Source: Deltaproteobacteria bacterium
Lineage (GTDB): Bacteria > Myxococcota_A > UBA9160 > UBA6930
Direction: 5' to 3'
NCBI GenBank assembly: GCA_029261795.1
Contig: JAJDAP010000051.1
Coordinates: 1-64,000, forward strand
Length of the DNA stretch: 64,000 nt
The translations under genes and the position numbers were made by a program. Positions 1 to 7,031 of the stretch are shown piece after piece; position 1 is the stretch's first letter; each line of letters begins with the position of its first letter. Under the pieces are notes generated by a model. That model had not been told where the DNA came from. It made no database searches and worked only from the letters and a program-made list of their open reading frames with translations.

Positions 1-69
1 CCACCCCTGGAGTACCTCACGTTCCTCCCCGGTGAGTTCGAGCGGCTCGAGTTTGCGTCCACGCGCCAT
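1..69 (-). CDS. Probable IS630-family transposase, N-terminal fragment cut by window edge
   Basis: Only the first 23 codons lie in the window; the frame is open to base 1. The start is an ATG at 69-67 preceded on the minus strand by a strong AAGGAGG Shine-Dalgarno five bases upstream, which supports a real start. The peptide begins MARGRKLEPLELTGEE and continues into a Glu/Arg-rich helix, which resembles the N-termini of IS630-type transposases (a short basic lead, then a 'LT-EER' helix before the HTH). Just upstream, about 98-128 is an AT-rich patch unlike the rest of the window, consistent with the end or promoter of an insertion element. The family call rests on a short peptide and could be wrong. 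Confidence 0.5.
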   Translation of the reverse strand, partial: MARGRKLEPLELTGEEREVLQGW

Positions 70-158
70 GGCACCCTCCTTCCGTTGGAGGATGCCCCAT
101 CAATATCTATTTGTATACTTATTTATGGCGCATGACACTAGCCGTCGCTGGCACCGCG

Positions 159-1286
159 CTACAGAGCGTCGAGCGAGTCCAGCAACCGTTCGAGCGGCAC
201 ATAGGGGCGACCCAGGCTCTCGGCGACGCCCTCGCAGACCAGGTGCCCCTGCCACACGTTCGCGCCGAGGCGCAGGCTCGAATCGTCACGAACCGCTTGC
301 TCTACACCTCCGGAAGCGATCCGCTCGATGTAGGGAAAGGTCGTGTTGGTCAAGGCGAAGGTCGAGGTCCGGGGCACTGCTCCGGGCATGTTGGCGACGC
401 CGTAGTGCACGACACCGTGCTTGATGTAGGTCGGGTCCGAGTGCGTGGTCGGGTGGATCGTTTCGATGCAGCCACCCTGATCGACGGCCACGTCCACGAC
501 GACCGAGCCCGGATCCATCGCGGCGACCATATCCTCGGTCACGAGCGTGGGCGCCCGGCGGCCGTGGATGTAGACGGCGCCGACGACCAGGTCACTCTCG
601 GTCACCAGTCGCGCGATATTCGCTCGATTCGAGTAGAGCGTGTCGAGTTCGCCCCGAAAGATGTCGTACAGGTACGTGAGTCGCGCGAGATCGACGTCGA
701 GCACGGCGACGTCGGCACCCAGCGCATGACCCACGCGCACTGCGTTGATCCCGACCACGCCGGCGCCGATCACGGTGATGCGACCTCGCATGACACCGGG
801 GACACCGCCCACGAGCAACCCCTTGCCGCCCCGGTTCTTCTGCAGAAGCGTGACACCGATCTGCGTAGCCAGCCTTCCCGCCACCTCGCTCATCGGGGCC
901 AGCACGGGAAAGGCTCCGTCGCTGTTCTGGATCGTCTCGTAGGCAATGGCGATCACGCCGGCTTCGCAGAGGCGTTCGGCCAGCTCGGGCTCGGCGGCCA
1001 GATGCAGATATGTGAAGAGCACTTGCCCCGCCGAGAGAAGGCCCGCCTCCTCTCGGTTCGGCTCCTTGACCTTGACCAGAAGTTCCGGCTCGCTCCAGGC
1101 CACCCCGGTCGAGACCATTCGGGCCCCAGCAGCCTCGAACGCGGCGTCCGGAAAGCCACTGCCCTCGCCCGCCCCGGCCTCCACCAGAACCTCATGACCC
1201 GCCTGCGCCAACACGCGAACCCCGTCCGGCGTCATGCCGACCCGGAACTCCTGATCCTTGGACTCGCGGGGAACACCGATGCGCAT
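159..1286 (-). CDS. ald: Alanine dehydrogenase
   Basis: Cytoplasmic NAD-dependent enzyme interconverting L-alanine and pyruvate plus ammonia. The 375-residue length matches the family. The N-terminus starts MRIGVPRESKDQEFRVGMTP with the pyruvate-binding Arg; the substrate Lys lies in LLVKVKEP, the catalytic His in YLHLAAEPE near residue 96, and the Rossmann motif VIGAGVVGINA near residue 170. The C-terminal NMPGAVPRTST segment is also typical. The ATG is preceded by a modest CAAGG site. It follows the sulfurylase gene by 21 bp on the same strand, so it is probably the last gene of the JAMM-lipoprotein-sat-ald unit. No clear terminator is seen downstream. Confidence 0.96.
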   Translation of the reverse strand: MRIGVPRESKDQEFRVGMTPDGVRVLAQAGHEVLVEAGAGEGSGFPDAAFEAAGARMVSTGVAWSEPELLVKVKEPNREEAGLLSAGQVLFTYLHLAAEPELAERLCEAGVIAIAYETIQNSDGAFPVLAPMSEVAGRLATQIGVTLLQKNRGGKGLLVGGVPGVMRGRITVIGAGVVGINAVRVGHALGADVAVLDVDLARLTYLYDIFRGELDTLYSNRANIARLVTESDLVVGAVYIHGRRAPTLVTEDMVAAMDPGSVVVDVAVDQGGCIETIHPTTHSDPTYIKHGVVHYGVANMPGAVPRTSTFALTNTTFPYIERIASGGVEQAVRDDSSLRLGANVWQGHLVCEGVAESLGRPYVPLERLLDSLDAL

Positions 1287-1307
1287 TGTCGGCCTTGTCT
1301 CCGGTTC

Positions 1308-2591
1308 TCAGGCCTCTGCCTGTGCCTTGTAGGTCTCGATCAGGATGTCGGCAATTTCGGGCCGAAGAATGCGCGGGTCCGGTCGCTCGCCGCTCTGGAG
1401 AAGCGAGCGCACCTTGCTGCCGCTGATGCCGTAGGGCTTCTCGTCGGGATGGTTGACCATCAGGTCGACACGACCCAGCGATTCGTAGAACGCGGCGAAG
1501 CCGATCTTGCAGGGCATCAGGTGCAGCTCACCGGGCAGGTTGTCGAAGATCTCCTGGGCATCGAAGTCGCCCCAGATCGCTTCGCCGTCCTCGTAGGGTG
1601 CGTCGGCGTGCTTGCGTCCGATCACCAGATCCGAGAAGCCCGAGTTCTGCCGGTAGATGGCGTGCATGACCGCTTCCGACGGACCGCCGTAGAACATCTT
1701 GATATCGAGCCCGATCAACTCGAACACCTCGGGCAGGCCGTAGCCGGCCTCGCCCCAGATGGCGGGATCGGAATCGCCCTCACCGAGGAGCTTCTTGCTG
1801 TGGAGTTCGCGGTAGCAGCGCATGCGCATGCTGGCCGGAACGTCATCGCCCTTGAGTTCGCCGACGAGCGGGTTCAGCACCACGCCCGTGTAGGCCCCAC
1901 TCTCGGTCAGGCGCTCAGCGCCAGCAACCAGCGCGTACTCGTGGGCACGATGGAGCGGATTGCGGGTCTGGAACGCCAAGGCGCGCTCCCACTTGCGAGC
2001 GCGAATGCGTGCACGCACTTCGATGGGCGACAGCATGAACTCGCCATACTCCGCGTTTCGCGGCTGCGGCAAGGCCCGCAACTCGCCGCCGAGCAGCTGG
2101 TTGCGGGGATCGCTCTCGACCATGCGCCCGCCCGGATGATCGAAGCGCGGTGTGCCGTAGACCGCCTCGACATAACGCGCCTTGTCCCAGGGATGGACCT
2201 CGGCGCCATCGACGACGGCCACCAAATCACCTTCTTCGTTGCGAATCGCCACCGAAGCGCCGGGCTTCACGGCGCCGGCTTCCCCGTCGGTGAGCGGAAA
2301 GGCCAGCGGAATGGTCCACGCATAACGACTGCCCTTCGAGACGATCACCTTCTCGTCGAGCGACAGATTCCACGCCTCGGCCTTCATCGGGCCCCTCAAC
2401 GGCGACAAGGTACCGTCGGCGATGCGGTGGACCGTCGACAGATCGGCCTTGGTCACGACGACGACCGGCAGGCCCTCGGCCTCGGCCAACAGCGCCTTGC
2501 GCTCACTCAGGGGGACGATGCAATCGACCGGGGCATCGAGCCCGCCATGCACCGGAACGAGATCGCCACCTGTGGATTCCGACTGGGACAC
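1308..2591 (-). CDS. sat: Sulfate adenylyltransferase (ATP sulfurylase), single-chain Sat type
   Basis: Catalyses ATP + sulfate to adenosine 5'-phosphosulfate + PPi (or the reverse). It is 427 residues, the homo-oligomeric Sat/Met3 type rather than CysDN. Motifs seen in order are QTRNPLHRAHEY (nucleotide-binding QxRNPxHxxH), GRKHADAP (position of the usual GRDHAG), and ISGSKVRSLLQSGE near the C-terminus. The GTG start is chosen because AAGGAG lies eight bases upstream; an earlier ATG at the same site is out of frame. No APS reductase or APS kinase gene is in the window, so assimilatory and dissimilatory use cannot be told apart. The GRKHADAP variant recalls Sat of sulfur-oxidising bacteria, an inference from memory. 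The leader contains a C8A8 homopolymer tract. Confidence 0.95.
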   Translation of the reverse strand: MSQSESTGGDLVPVHGGLDAPVDCIVPLSERKALLAEAEGLPVVVVTKADLSTVHRIADGTLSPLRGPMKAEAWNLSLDEKVIVSKGSRYAWTIPLAFPLTDGEAGAVKPGASVAIRNEEGDLVAVVDGAEVHPWDKARYVEAVYGTPRFDHPGGRMVESDPRNQLLGGELRALPQPRNAEYGEFMLSPIEVRARIRARKWERALAFQTRNPLHRAHEYALVAGAERLTESGAYTGVVLNPLVGELKGDDVPASMRMRCYRELHSKKLLGEGDSDPAIWGEAGYGLPEVFELIGLDIKMFYGGPSEAVMHAIYRQNSGFSDLVIGRKHADAPYEDGEAIWGDFDAQEIFDNLPGELHLMPCKIGFAAFYESLGRVDLMVNHPDEKPYGISGSKVRSLLQSGERPDPRILRPEIADILIETYKAQAEA

Positions 2592-2616
2592 TTTTCTTTC
2601 TCCTTGCCATCACTGC

Positions 2617-2632
2617 TTTTTTTTGGGGGGGG
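2617..2632. repeat. T8G8 homopolymer pair between lipoprotein and sat genes
   Basis: Eight T followed directly by eight G on the plus strand (C8A8 in the transcribed minus-strand sense), 26 bases upstream of the sat start and just after the lipoprotein stop. A short GGCC...GGCC stem precedes it on the minus strand. Mononucleotide runs this long are rare elsewhere in this window. It could vary in length by slippage. Confidence 0.85.
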
Positions 2633-2659
2633 CCGTTCGCGGGCCTACAAGTCTGCGCT

Positions 2660-3712
2660 CTACCAGACGGGCAGCGAACCGCTGCCATCGACCTGGAGTT
2701 GTCTGGGCGATGAACCGTCGATCCGCTTCACCAGGATCTGCGGACCGGATTCACTGTTTCCGTTGTGGCCCGAGTAGACGACGTAGGCACCGTCCGGTGA
2801 AACCGACGGGTCCATCTCCTGGAGTCCGCTCCGGCCGAGGGAACGACGTCCCTTGCCATCCGCGTGCATCTTGAAGAGCCGGTAGCCGACACGCGTGCGT
2901 GCGCTGTAGATCACCCACTCGCCATCCGGAGAGAAGACCGGGCTTCGGCCGCGGGCCAACGCCCGCGATATTTCGCGGTTGGCGCCGGCGGCGTCGATGT
3001 CGACACGGCGGAGGGTGTCGCCGCCGTCCACATCCCAATGCTCGTAGACGAGCACCTTGCCGTCCGGTGACCAGGCCGGCGCCACGTCGAAGGGACCCTC
3101 CGTGACCGGCCGCGGATTCGCACCACCGATTTCAGTCACGTAGATCTGGAAGCCCCCGACGATCCGATCGCCTTCCTGGCGCAGGGGATTGCGACGGACC
3201 ATCGCGATCCGGCCGCCGGGGCCATAGCTGCCGTCCACATGGGGTCGGCCAAAGGTCAACTGCCGCACCTCACCGGTCGCCTCGATCCACTCGAAGAGTT
3301 GGGGCCGGCGCTCCTTCTCGACCTGATAGAGCAAGCGGGTCCGGTCGTAACTCCACGCGAGCGGCCGAGCGTCACGGGGCGCGAACTCGACCCGCTCACC
3401 TTCGCGCTCGACCGGATCGAGGAAGATCAGCTTCGAGAACCGCGCGCGATTCTGCTCGACGCGGGAAAGGCCATCGAACAGACGCCGGGCCTTCACCATC
3501 GGGTCGTTGGTCGGGAACCGGTCCTGCTCCTCCGCCAGCTTTTCCGACTCGCGTTTGACCGTCTCCTGGAGTCGCTTGTCGTCATCCTCGGTGCGAACCA
3601 CCAGGGCCACCGGGTGGCTTGGAAGCGCGTCGTAATCGATTCGATCAGAAGAGCACGCACCCGCCAGCAGTGCGATCGGAACCACGAGCGAGATCCATCT
3701 GAGTTTCTTCAC
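2660..3712 (-). CDS. Lipoprotein with TolB/WD40-like beta-propeller repeats
   Basis: Predicted envelope lipoprotein of 350 residues, no known specific function. The N-terminus MKKLRWISLVVPIALLAGAC is a short basic and hydrophobic signal peptide ending in a lipobox-like LAGAC. After a charged helical region (residues ~40-85, rich in E/K/R) come repeated propeller blades with the WSPDGK / FSPDGE / VSPDGA signature typical of TolB-like PD40 repeats, ending in a C-terminal Trp. The start is a GTG overlapping the JAMM gene stop by 4 bp (GTGA), so the two are probably translationally coupled. The open frame extends upstream in the JAMM gene, but only this start gives a signal peptide. The frame ends 68 bp before sat. 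Confidence 0.82.
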   Translation of the reverse strand: MKKLRWISLVVPIALLAGACSSDRIDYDALPSHPVALVVRTEDDDKRLQETVKRESEKLAEEQDRFPTNDPMVKARRLFDGLSRVEQNRARFSKLIFLDPVEREGERVEFAPRDARPLAWSYDRTRLLYQVEKERRPQLFEWIEATGEVRQLTFGRPHVDGSYGPGGRIAMVRRNPLRQEGDRIVGGFQIYVTEIGGANPRPVTEGPFDVAPAWSPDGKVLVYEHWDVDGGDTLRRVDIDAAGANREISRALARGRSPVFSPDGEWVIYSARTRVGYRLFKMHADGKGRRSLGRSGLQEMDPSVSPDGAYVVYSGHNGNSESGPQILVKRIDGSSPRQLQVDGSGSLPVW

Positions 3713-4212
3713 GGCGCCTCCGAGACGAGCAGACGGCCCTCGAACCCGGGCGAAGCCTCGGCCCGCTGGAAGACCGCCGTCTGCTTCAACAAGCCTTCGA
3801 CCACGGATACCACGATGTGGTGCGCGTCGGGAAATGGAAACGCCGGCTGGCAGGCGAACGCCTGATCCAATTCGGAGAAGTAGGCGCCGGCGTCGGTGTG
3901 TGAGTGGTAGACGGCAGTCACGACTTCGCCGAGCTGGTCCGCGTCCTTTTGTACGCGCAGGTAGTCGACCTCGCTCATGTGGAAGGCCATGCGGCCGTCG
4001 CGGGGGAAATTCGTGGGATCTTGCAAGTGGAGTTTCGTCATGTCGTTCCGGCAGCGATGCACCCGGTCGTAGCGTCCGGGTGCCGACCCGGTGAGCAACC
4101 CGCAGCATTCCTCGGGATGGGTTTCCCGAGCATGCTCCCCCAATTCGTTCAGGAGCCGAGCCGCCATCGTCGCCGGGGGCAGAGAACGGCTCACCTCGAT
4201 GCGTCCGCTCAC
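3709..4212 (-). CDS. JAMM/MPN+ metallopeptidase (Mov34/PAD-1 family)
   Basis: Zinc peptidase of the prokaryotic JAMM family, 167 residues. The full metal motif is present: Glu34 in HPEECCGLL, His103 and His105 in YHSHTDAGAYFSELD, then Ser113 and Asp116 (HxH-x7-SxxD). Bacterial relatives cleave C-terminal adducts from ubiquitin-like sulfur-carrier proteins (Mec/CysO or ThiS/MoaD-like). The nearby ATP sulfurylase gene fits a role in sulfur assimilation, but no carrier protein gene is in the window, so the substrate is unknown. The GTG start has only a weak GGAG-type site; no better in-frame start was found. It is the first gene of the minus-strand unit and is divergent from the cyclase gene. 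Confidence 0.88.
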   Translation of the reverse strand: MSGRIEVSRSLPPATMAARLLNELGEHARETHPEECCGLLTGSAPGRYDRVHRCRNDMTKLHLQDPTNFPRDGRMAFHMSEVDYLRVQKDADQLGEVVTAVYHSHTDAGAYFSELDQAFACQPAFPFPDAHHIVVSVVEGLLKQTAVFQRAEASPGFEGRLLVSEAP

Positions 4213-4474
4213 GCTCCGCCTCGCATTGGCTTCTCAGAGGGGCTGCGGCCAACCGCATACGGGTCCGAGCCCATGGCGTTGGTGCGCGAGCATTCTACGC
4301 AACGATACGGGGCGGCGCACCCCTGGGGGCAGCCGCGACGGGCTAGGCGGTGACACGAAGCCACCGCCTCGACGACGCGGGCCCCGGTCGCGCGGATAGC
4401 GCGCTCGCCTCCAGCTTGGGGATGGTGGGCAGTGGGTTGAGCGCGCCCGCGCCCCGGGTGGCACACTTGCGGCC

Positions 4475-6370
4475 ATGGCCTCCGAGCCGCCGCGGCATCA
4501 CCTTGCAGCGATCCTGAACGGTGACGTAGTCGGCTATAGCCGTCTCGTCGCCCTCGATGAGGAGAACGTGGTGCGCGCGCTCGCCGCCTGCCACGCAATC
4601 GTCCAAGACTGGGTCTCGGAGCACCATGGCAGCCTGGCGGACTTCACCGGCGACAACTTCCTGGCCGAGTTCCCGAGTGCCCTCGACGCGGTGGAGTGTG
4701 CGCTTGCCATCCGGCAACAGGTGAGCGAGTGGAGCGGCGCCCTGCCCGAGGAACGTCGCATCCTGTTCCGGTTGGGCGTCCACCTGGGCGACCTGCGCAC
4801 GGAGGGCCCTCGGTTGTTCGGCAGCGGAGTCAACGTGGCGGCGCGACTCCAGGCCCTGGCCGAGCCCGGGGAGATCTGCGTTTCGGCCCCGGTGATGGAG
4901 CAGCTGCGTGGTCGGTTGGAGCTCGACGTCGAGGACCTGGGGTCGCAGACGGTGAAGAACATCCCGGAGCCGGTCCACGCCTTCCAGGTACGAGGCTCGA
5001 TCGAGGCGACGCACCGCGCACACCCCGCCGTGCGCCGACGGCGCTGGATCCGCGCCAGCGTGCTTGGTGCAGCCGGTCTGTTCCTGGCGCTGATGGTGGG
5101 CGCCTGGGCGAGTTGGCCGCTGGCTGCGGGGCTCGTGCTCGACGGCCTCGGCCTCGGTCTCGAGCGCCAGGCGACGGCCCTTCCTGCGGGCCGGTCCCTC
5201 GCCGTGCTGCCCTTCCGGACGCTCGGAGAGGATGTCGCCGACTACCTGGCCGAGGGTCTCACCGAGGACCTGACCACGGATCTCTATGGCATTCCCGACC
5301 TGTTGGTGGTGTCGCGGAACTCGGCCTTCGGCTACCAGGGGACGGCGTTGGACCTCCGCGAGGTGGGACGTGCACTCGCGGTACGGTACCTGCTGCAGGG
5401 CAGCGTCCGTGGCGTTGCCGGGCGCATCCGCGTCACCGCTTCCCTGACCGATGCCACGACGAGCCTCCAGATCTGGAGCAACCGCTACGACCGGGTTCCC
5501 GCGGACATCCTCGTGCTGCAGGCGGAGATCTCGGAGGAGATCCTGGCCGCACTCAACGTGCAGCTCGACGAAGCGGAACGCACACGAATCCGCCGCAAGC
5601 CGACCTCGAGCCTGACCGCCTACGAGGCAGTGACCCAGGCCAACGCGGAGTTCTACCTCTTCCAGCGCGGCGCCAACCTGCGCGCTCGAGCGCTTTACGA
5701 GCGGGCGATCGAGCTCGACCCGACCTATGCGGAGGCCTTCGCCTTCCTCGCCAACACGTTCAACTACGAATATACGGGTGGCTGGACCCAGGATCCCCGG
5801 CTCCTGGACCAGGCGGAGACCCTCGTCCTAGCCGGCCTCGAGCAGGATCCGCTCTCGCCCCAGGCGCTCGCCGCACTCACCGCCGTGCACATCGCAAAGG
5901 GTCGATGGAGCGAAGCCGTGGCGTCGGGGGAGCGCAGTGTCGAGCTGGCCCCGAGCTATGACTTCGGGAATCTCCTGCTCGCCATGGCCTATGGCGGGAA
6001 CGGCCGCCAGGTGGCCGCGCTGCAGACTTTCCGCCGCGCCCGACGGCTCGATCCGCGTGGCCAGGCACCCGCGCTGGCGTTCCTCGCGGACTTGCACTAC
6101 CGGGCGGGCCGCGTCGAGGAGGCGGTCGCCACCTGGGAGCAGATCCGCCGCGAGAACCCCCACCACATCGCCACCCGGCTCGCCCTGGCCGAGCATTACG
6201 AACAGCGTGGCCGCACTGGGGAGGCGGCCGTAGCACTGCGGGAGCTGCTCGAGATCAACCCGGACTACCGCGCGGACCTCGCACGAGGTGCCGGCGGGCA
6301 GTACCTGGATGCCGCCCGCACCCGCTGGCTTGCAGCGCATCTCGCGCGCCTGCGGGCCGAGCGCCCCTGA
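4475..6370 (+). CDS. Class III adenylate/guanylate cyclase with TM helix, TolB-N-like domain and TPRs
   Basis: Membrane-anchored signalling protein, 631 residues. Residues ~9-165 form a class III cyclase domain: the first metal Asp is in NGDVVGYSRL, the second in FTGDNFLAEF, and the transition-state Asn/Arg pair in GVNVAARLQAL. A basic stretch (~192-200) precedes one TM helix (~200-225). The C-terminal half has a TolB-N/FlgO-like segment starting SLAVLPFRTLGED and ending near LQIWSNRYDR, then at least four TPR units (for example ALYERAIELDPTYAEAF). This architecture is common in proteobacterial and myxobacterial cyclases; the C-terminal part is the presumed sensor. It is a single gene. ATP versus GTP specificity cannot be read with confidence. 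Confidence 0.9.
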   Translation: MASEPPRHHLAAILNGDVVGYSRLVALDEENVVRALAACHAIVQDWVSEHHGSLADFTGDNFLAEFPSALDAVECALAIRQQVSEWSGALPEERRILFRLGVHLGDLRTEGPRLFGSGVNVAARLQALAEPGEICVSAPVMEQLRGRLELDVEDLGSQTVKNIPEPVHAFQVRGSIEATHRAHPAVRRRRWIRASVLGAAGLFLALMVGAWASWPLAAGLVLDGLGLGLERQATALPAGRSLAVLPFRTLGEDVADYLAEGLTEDLTTDLYGIPDLLVVSRNSAFGYQGTALDLREVGRALAVRYLLQGSVRGVAGRIRVTASLTDATTSLQIWSNRYDRVPADILVLQAEISEEILAALNVQLDEAERTRIRRKPTSSLTAYEAVTQANAEFYLFQRGANLRARALYERAIELDPTYAEAFAFLANTFNYEYTGGWTQDPRLLDQAETLVLAGLEQDPLSPQALAALTAVHIAKGRWSEAVASGERSVELAPSYDFGNLLLAMAYGGNGRQVAALQTFRRARRLDPRGQAPALAFLADLHYRAGRVEEAVATWEQIRRENPHHIATRLALAEHYEQRGRTGEAAVALRELLEINPDYRADLARGAGGQYLDAARTRWLAAHLARLRAERP

Positions 6371-6387
6371 GCCGTTCGACTTCGCCG

Positions 6388-6421
6388 GACGCTCTCGTGT
6401 CCCGCGCCGGAAGGGAGCGTC
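6388..6421. terminator. Possible bidirectional terminator stem between converging genes
   Basis: A GACGCTC / GAGCGTC inverted repeat with a 20-base spacer lies in the 62-bp gap between the converging cyclase and Rrf2 genes. There is no T-run, so the call is weak. Confidence 0.25.
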
Positions 6422-6432
6422 AAGGTCGTTGG

Positions 6433-6885
6433 CTAGATGTGCCAGATCCGATCGTCGGCATCAGCGCGATGGACGGCGCCTGCGGCCGCGCGCCGGCACA
6501 GGCTCTCGAGGTCGATGCTCTCGAGGGCATCGCCGACCCTGCCCGCCAGATCGTGCCAGACGAAGCCGGGCCGATTGAGATCGCGGCGATCGCGTGGCGG
6601 CGGCCCGGCCCCGAGCGATTCAGCCAACGGCCCCTCGACCGCCTCGACGATGTCCCGAAGCGTGATTTCCCCGGGCGGCCGCGTCAGCACGTAGCCGCCC
6701 CCGGGCCCGCGCTTGCCGCGGACGAGGTCGGCGCGGCGCAATAGCTGGAAGATCTGCTCGAGGTAGCGCGCCGGGATCTTCTGGCGTTCACCGATCACGC
6801 GTACCTGAACCGGACCCGCCTCGCCGTTGTAGGCCAGATCGAACACACCGCAGATGGCGTACTGGGATTTGAGGGAGAGGCGCAC
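6433..6885 (-). CDS. Rrf2-family transcriptional regulator lacking cluster cysteines
   Basis: Winged-helix DNA-binding protein of about 150 residues. The start is placed at GTG 6885 because it gives MRLSLKSQYAICGVFDLA, the canonical Rrf2 N-terminus; a TTG eight codons upstream is the alternative. The recognition helix and wing are clear (IPARYLEQIFQLLRRADLV followed by GPGGGYVLTRP), then EITLRDIVEAVEG. The three clustered Cys that bind Fe-S in IscR/NsrR/RsrR-type members are absent; only an N-terminal Cys and one near the C-terminus remain. It therefore probably does not sense Fe-S status in the IscR manner. It converges on the cyclase gene and is divergent from the helicase gene. Targets are unknown. 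Confidence 0.88.
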   Translation of the reverse strand: MRLSLKSQYAICGVFDLAYNGEAGPVQVRVIGERQKIPARYLEQIFQLLRRADLVRGKRGPGGGYVLTRPPGEITLRDIVEAVEGPLAESLGAGPPPRDRRDLNRPGFVWHDLAGRVGDALESIDLESLCRRAAAGAVHRADADDRIWHI

Positions 6886-7031
6886 CCAGCGATCATCCCC
6901 CGTCGACAATGGGCCGTCCAGCGCGGCGCCTCCATTGCCAGTCGGCTGGCACCCGGTACGCTCGATGAGCCTCCCCCAACATCACCGAGTCGATTCCTGG
7001 CGTGCCTCCTCGCGCTGGCGAGGAGCCTAGG

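Noticed and set aside
111-2777. Long open frame on the plus strand opposite ald and sat
   Set aside because: Antisense to two clearly conserved enzymes; its His/Arg/Asp-rich peptide is the usual result of GC-rich codon bias.
4450-4475. Sigma-54-like TGGCAC...TTGC before the cyclase gene
   Set aside because: Spacing between the two halves is only two bases, too short for a sigma-54 promoter.
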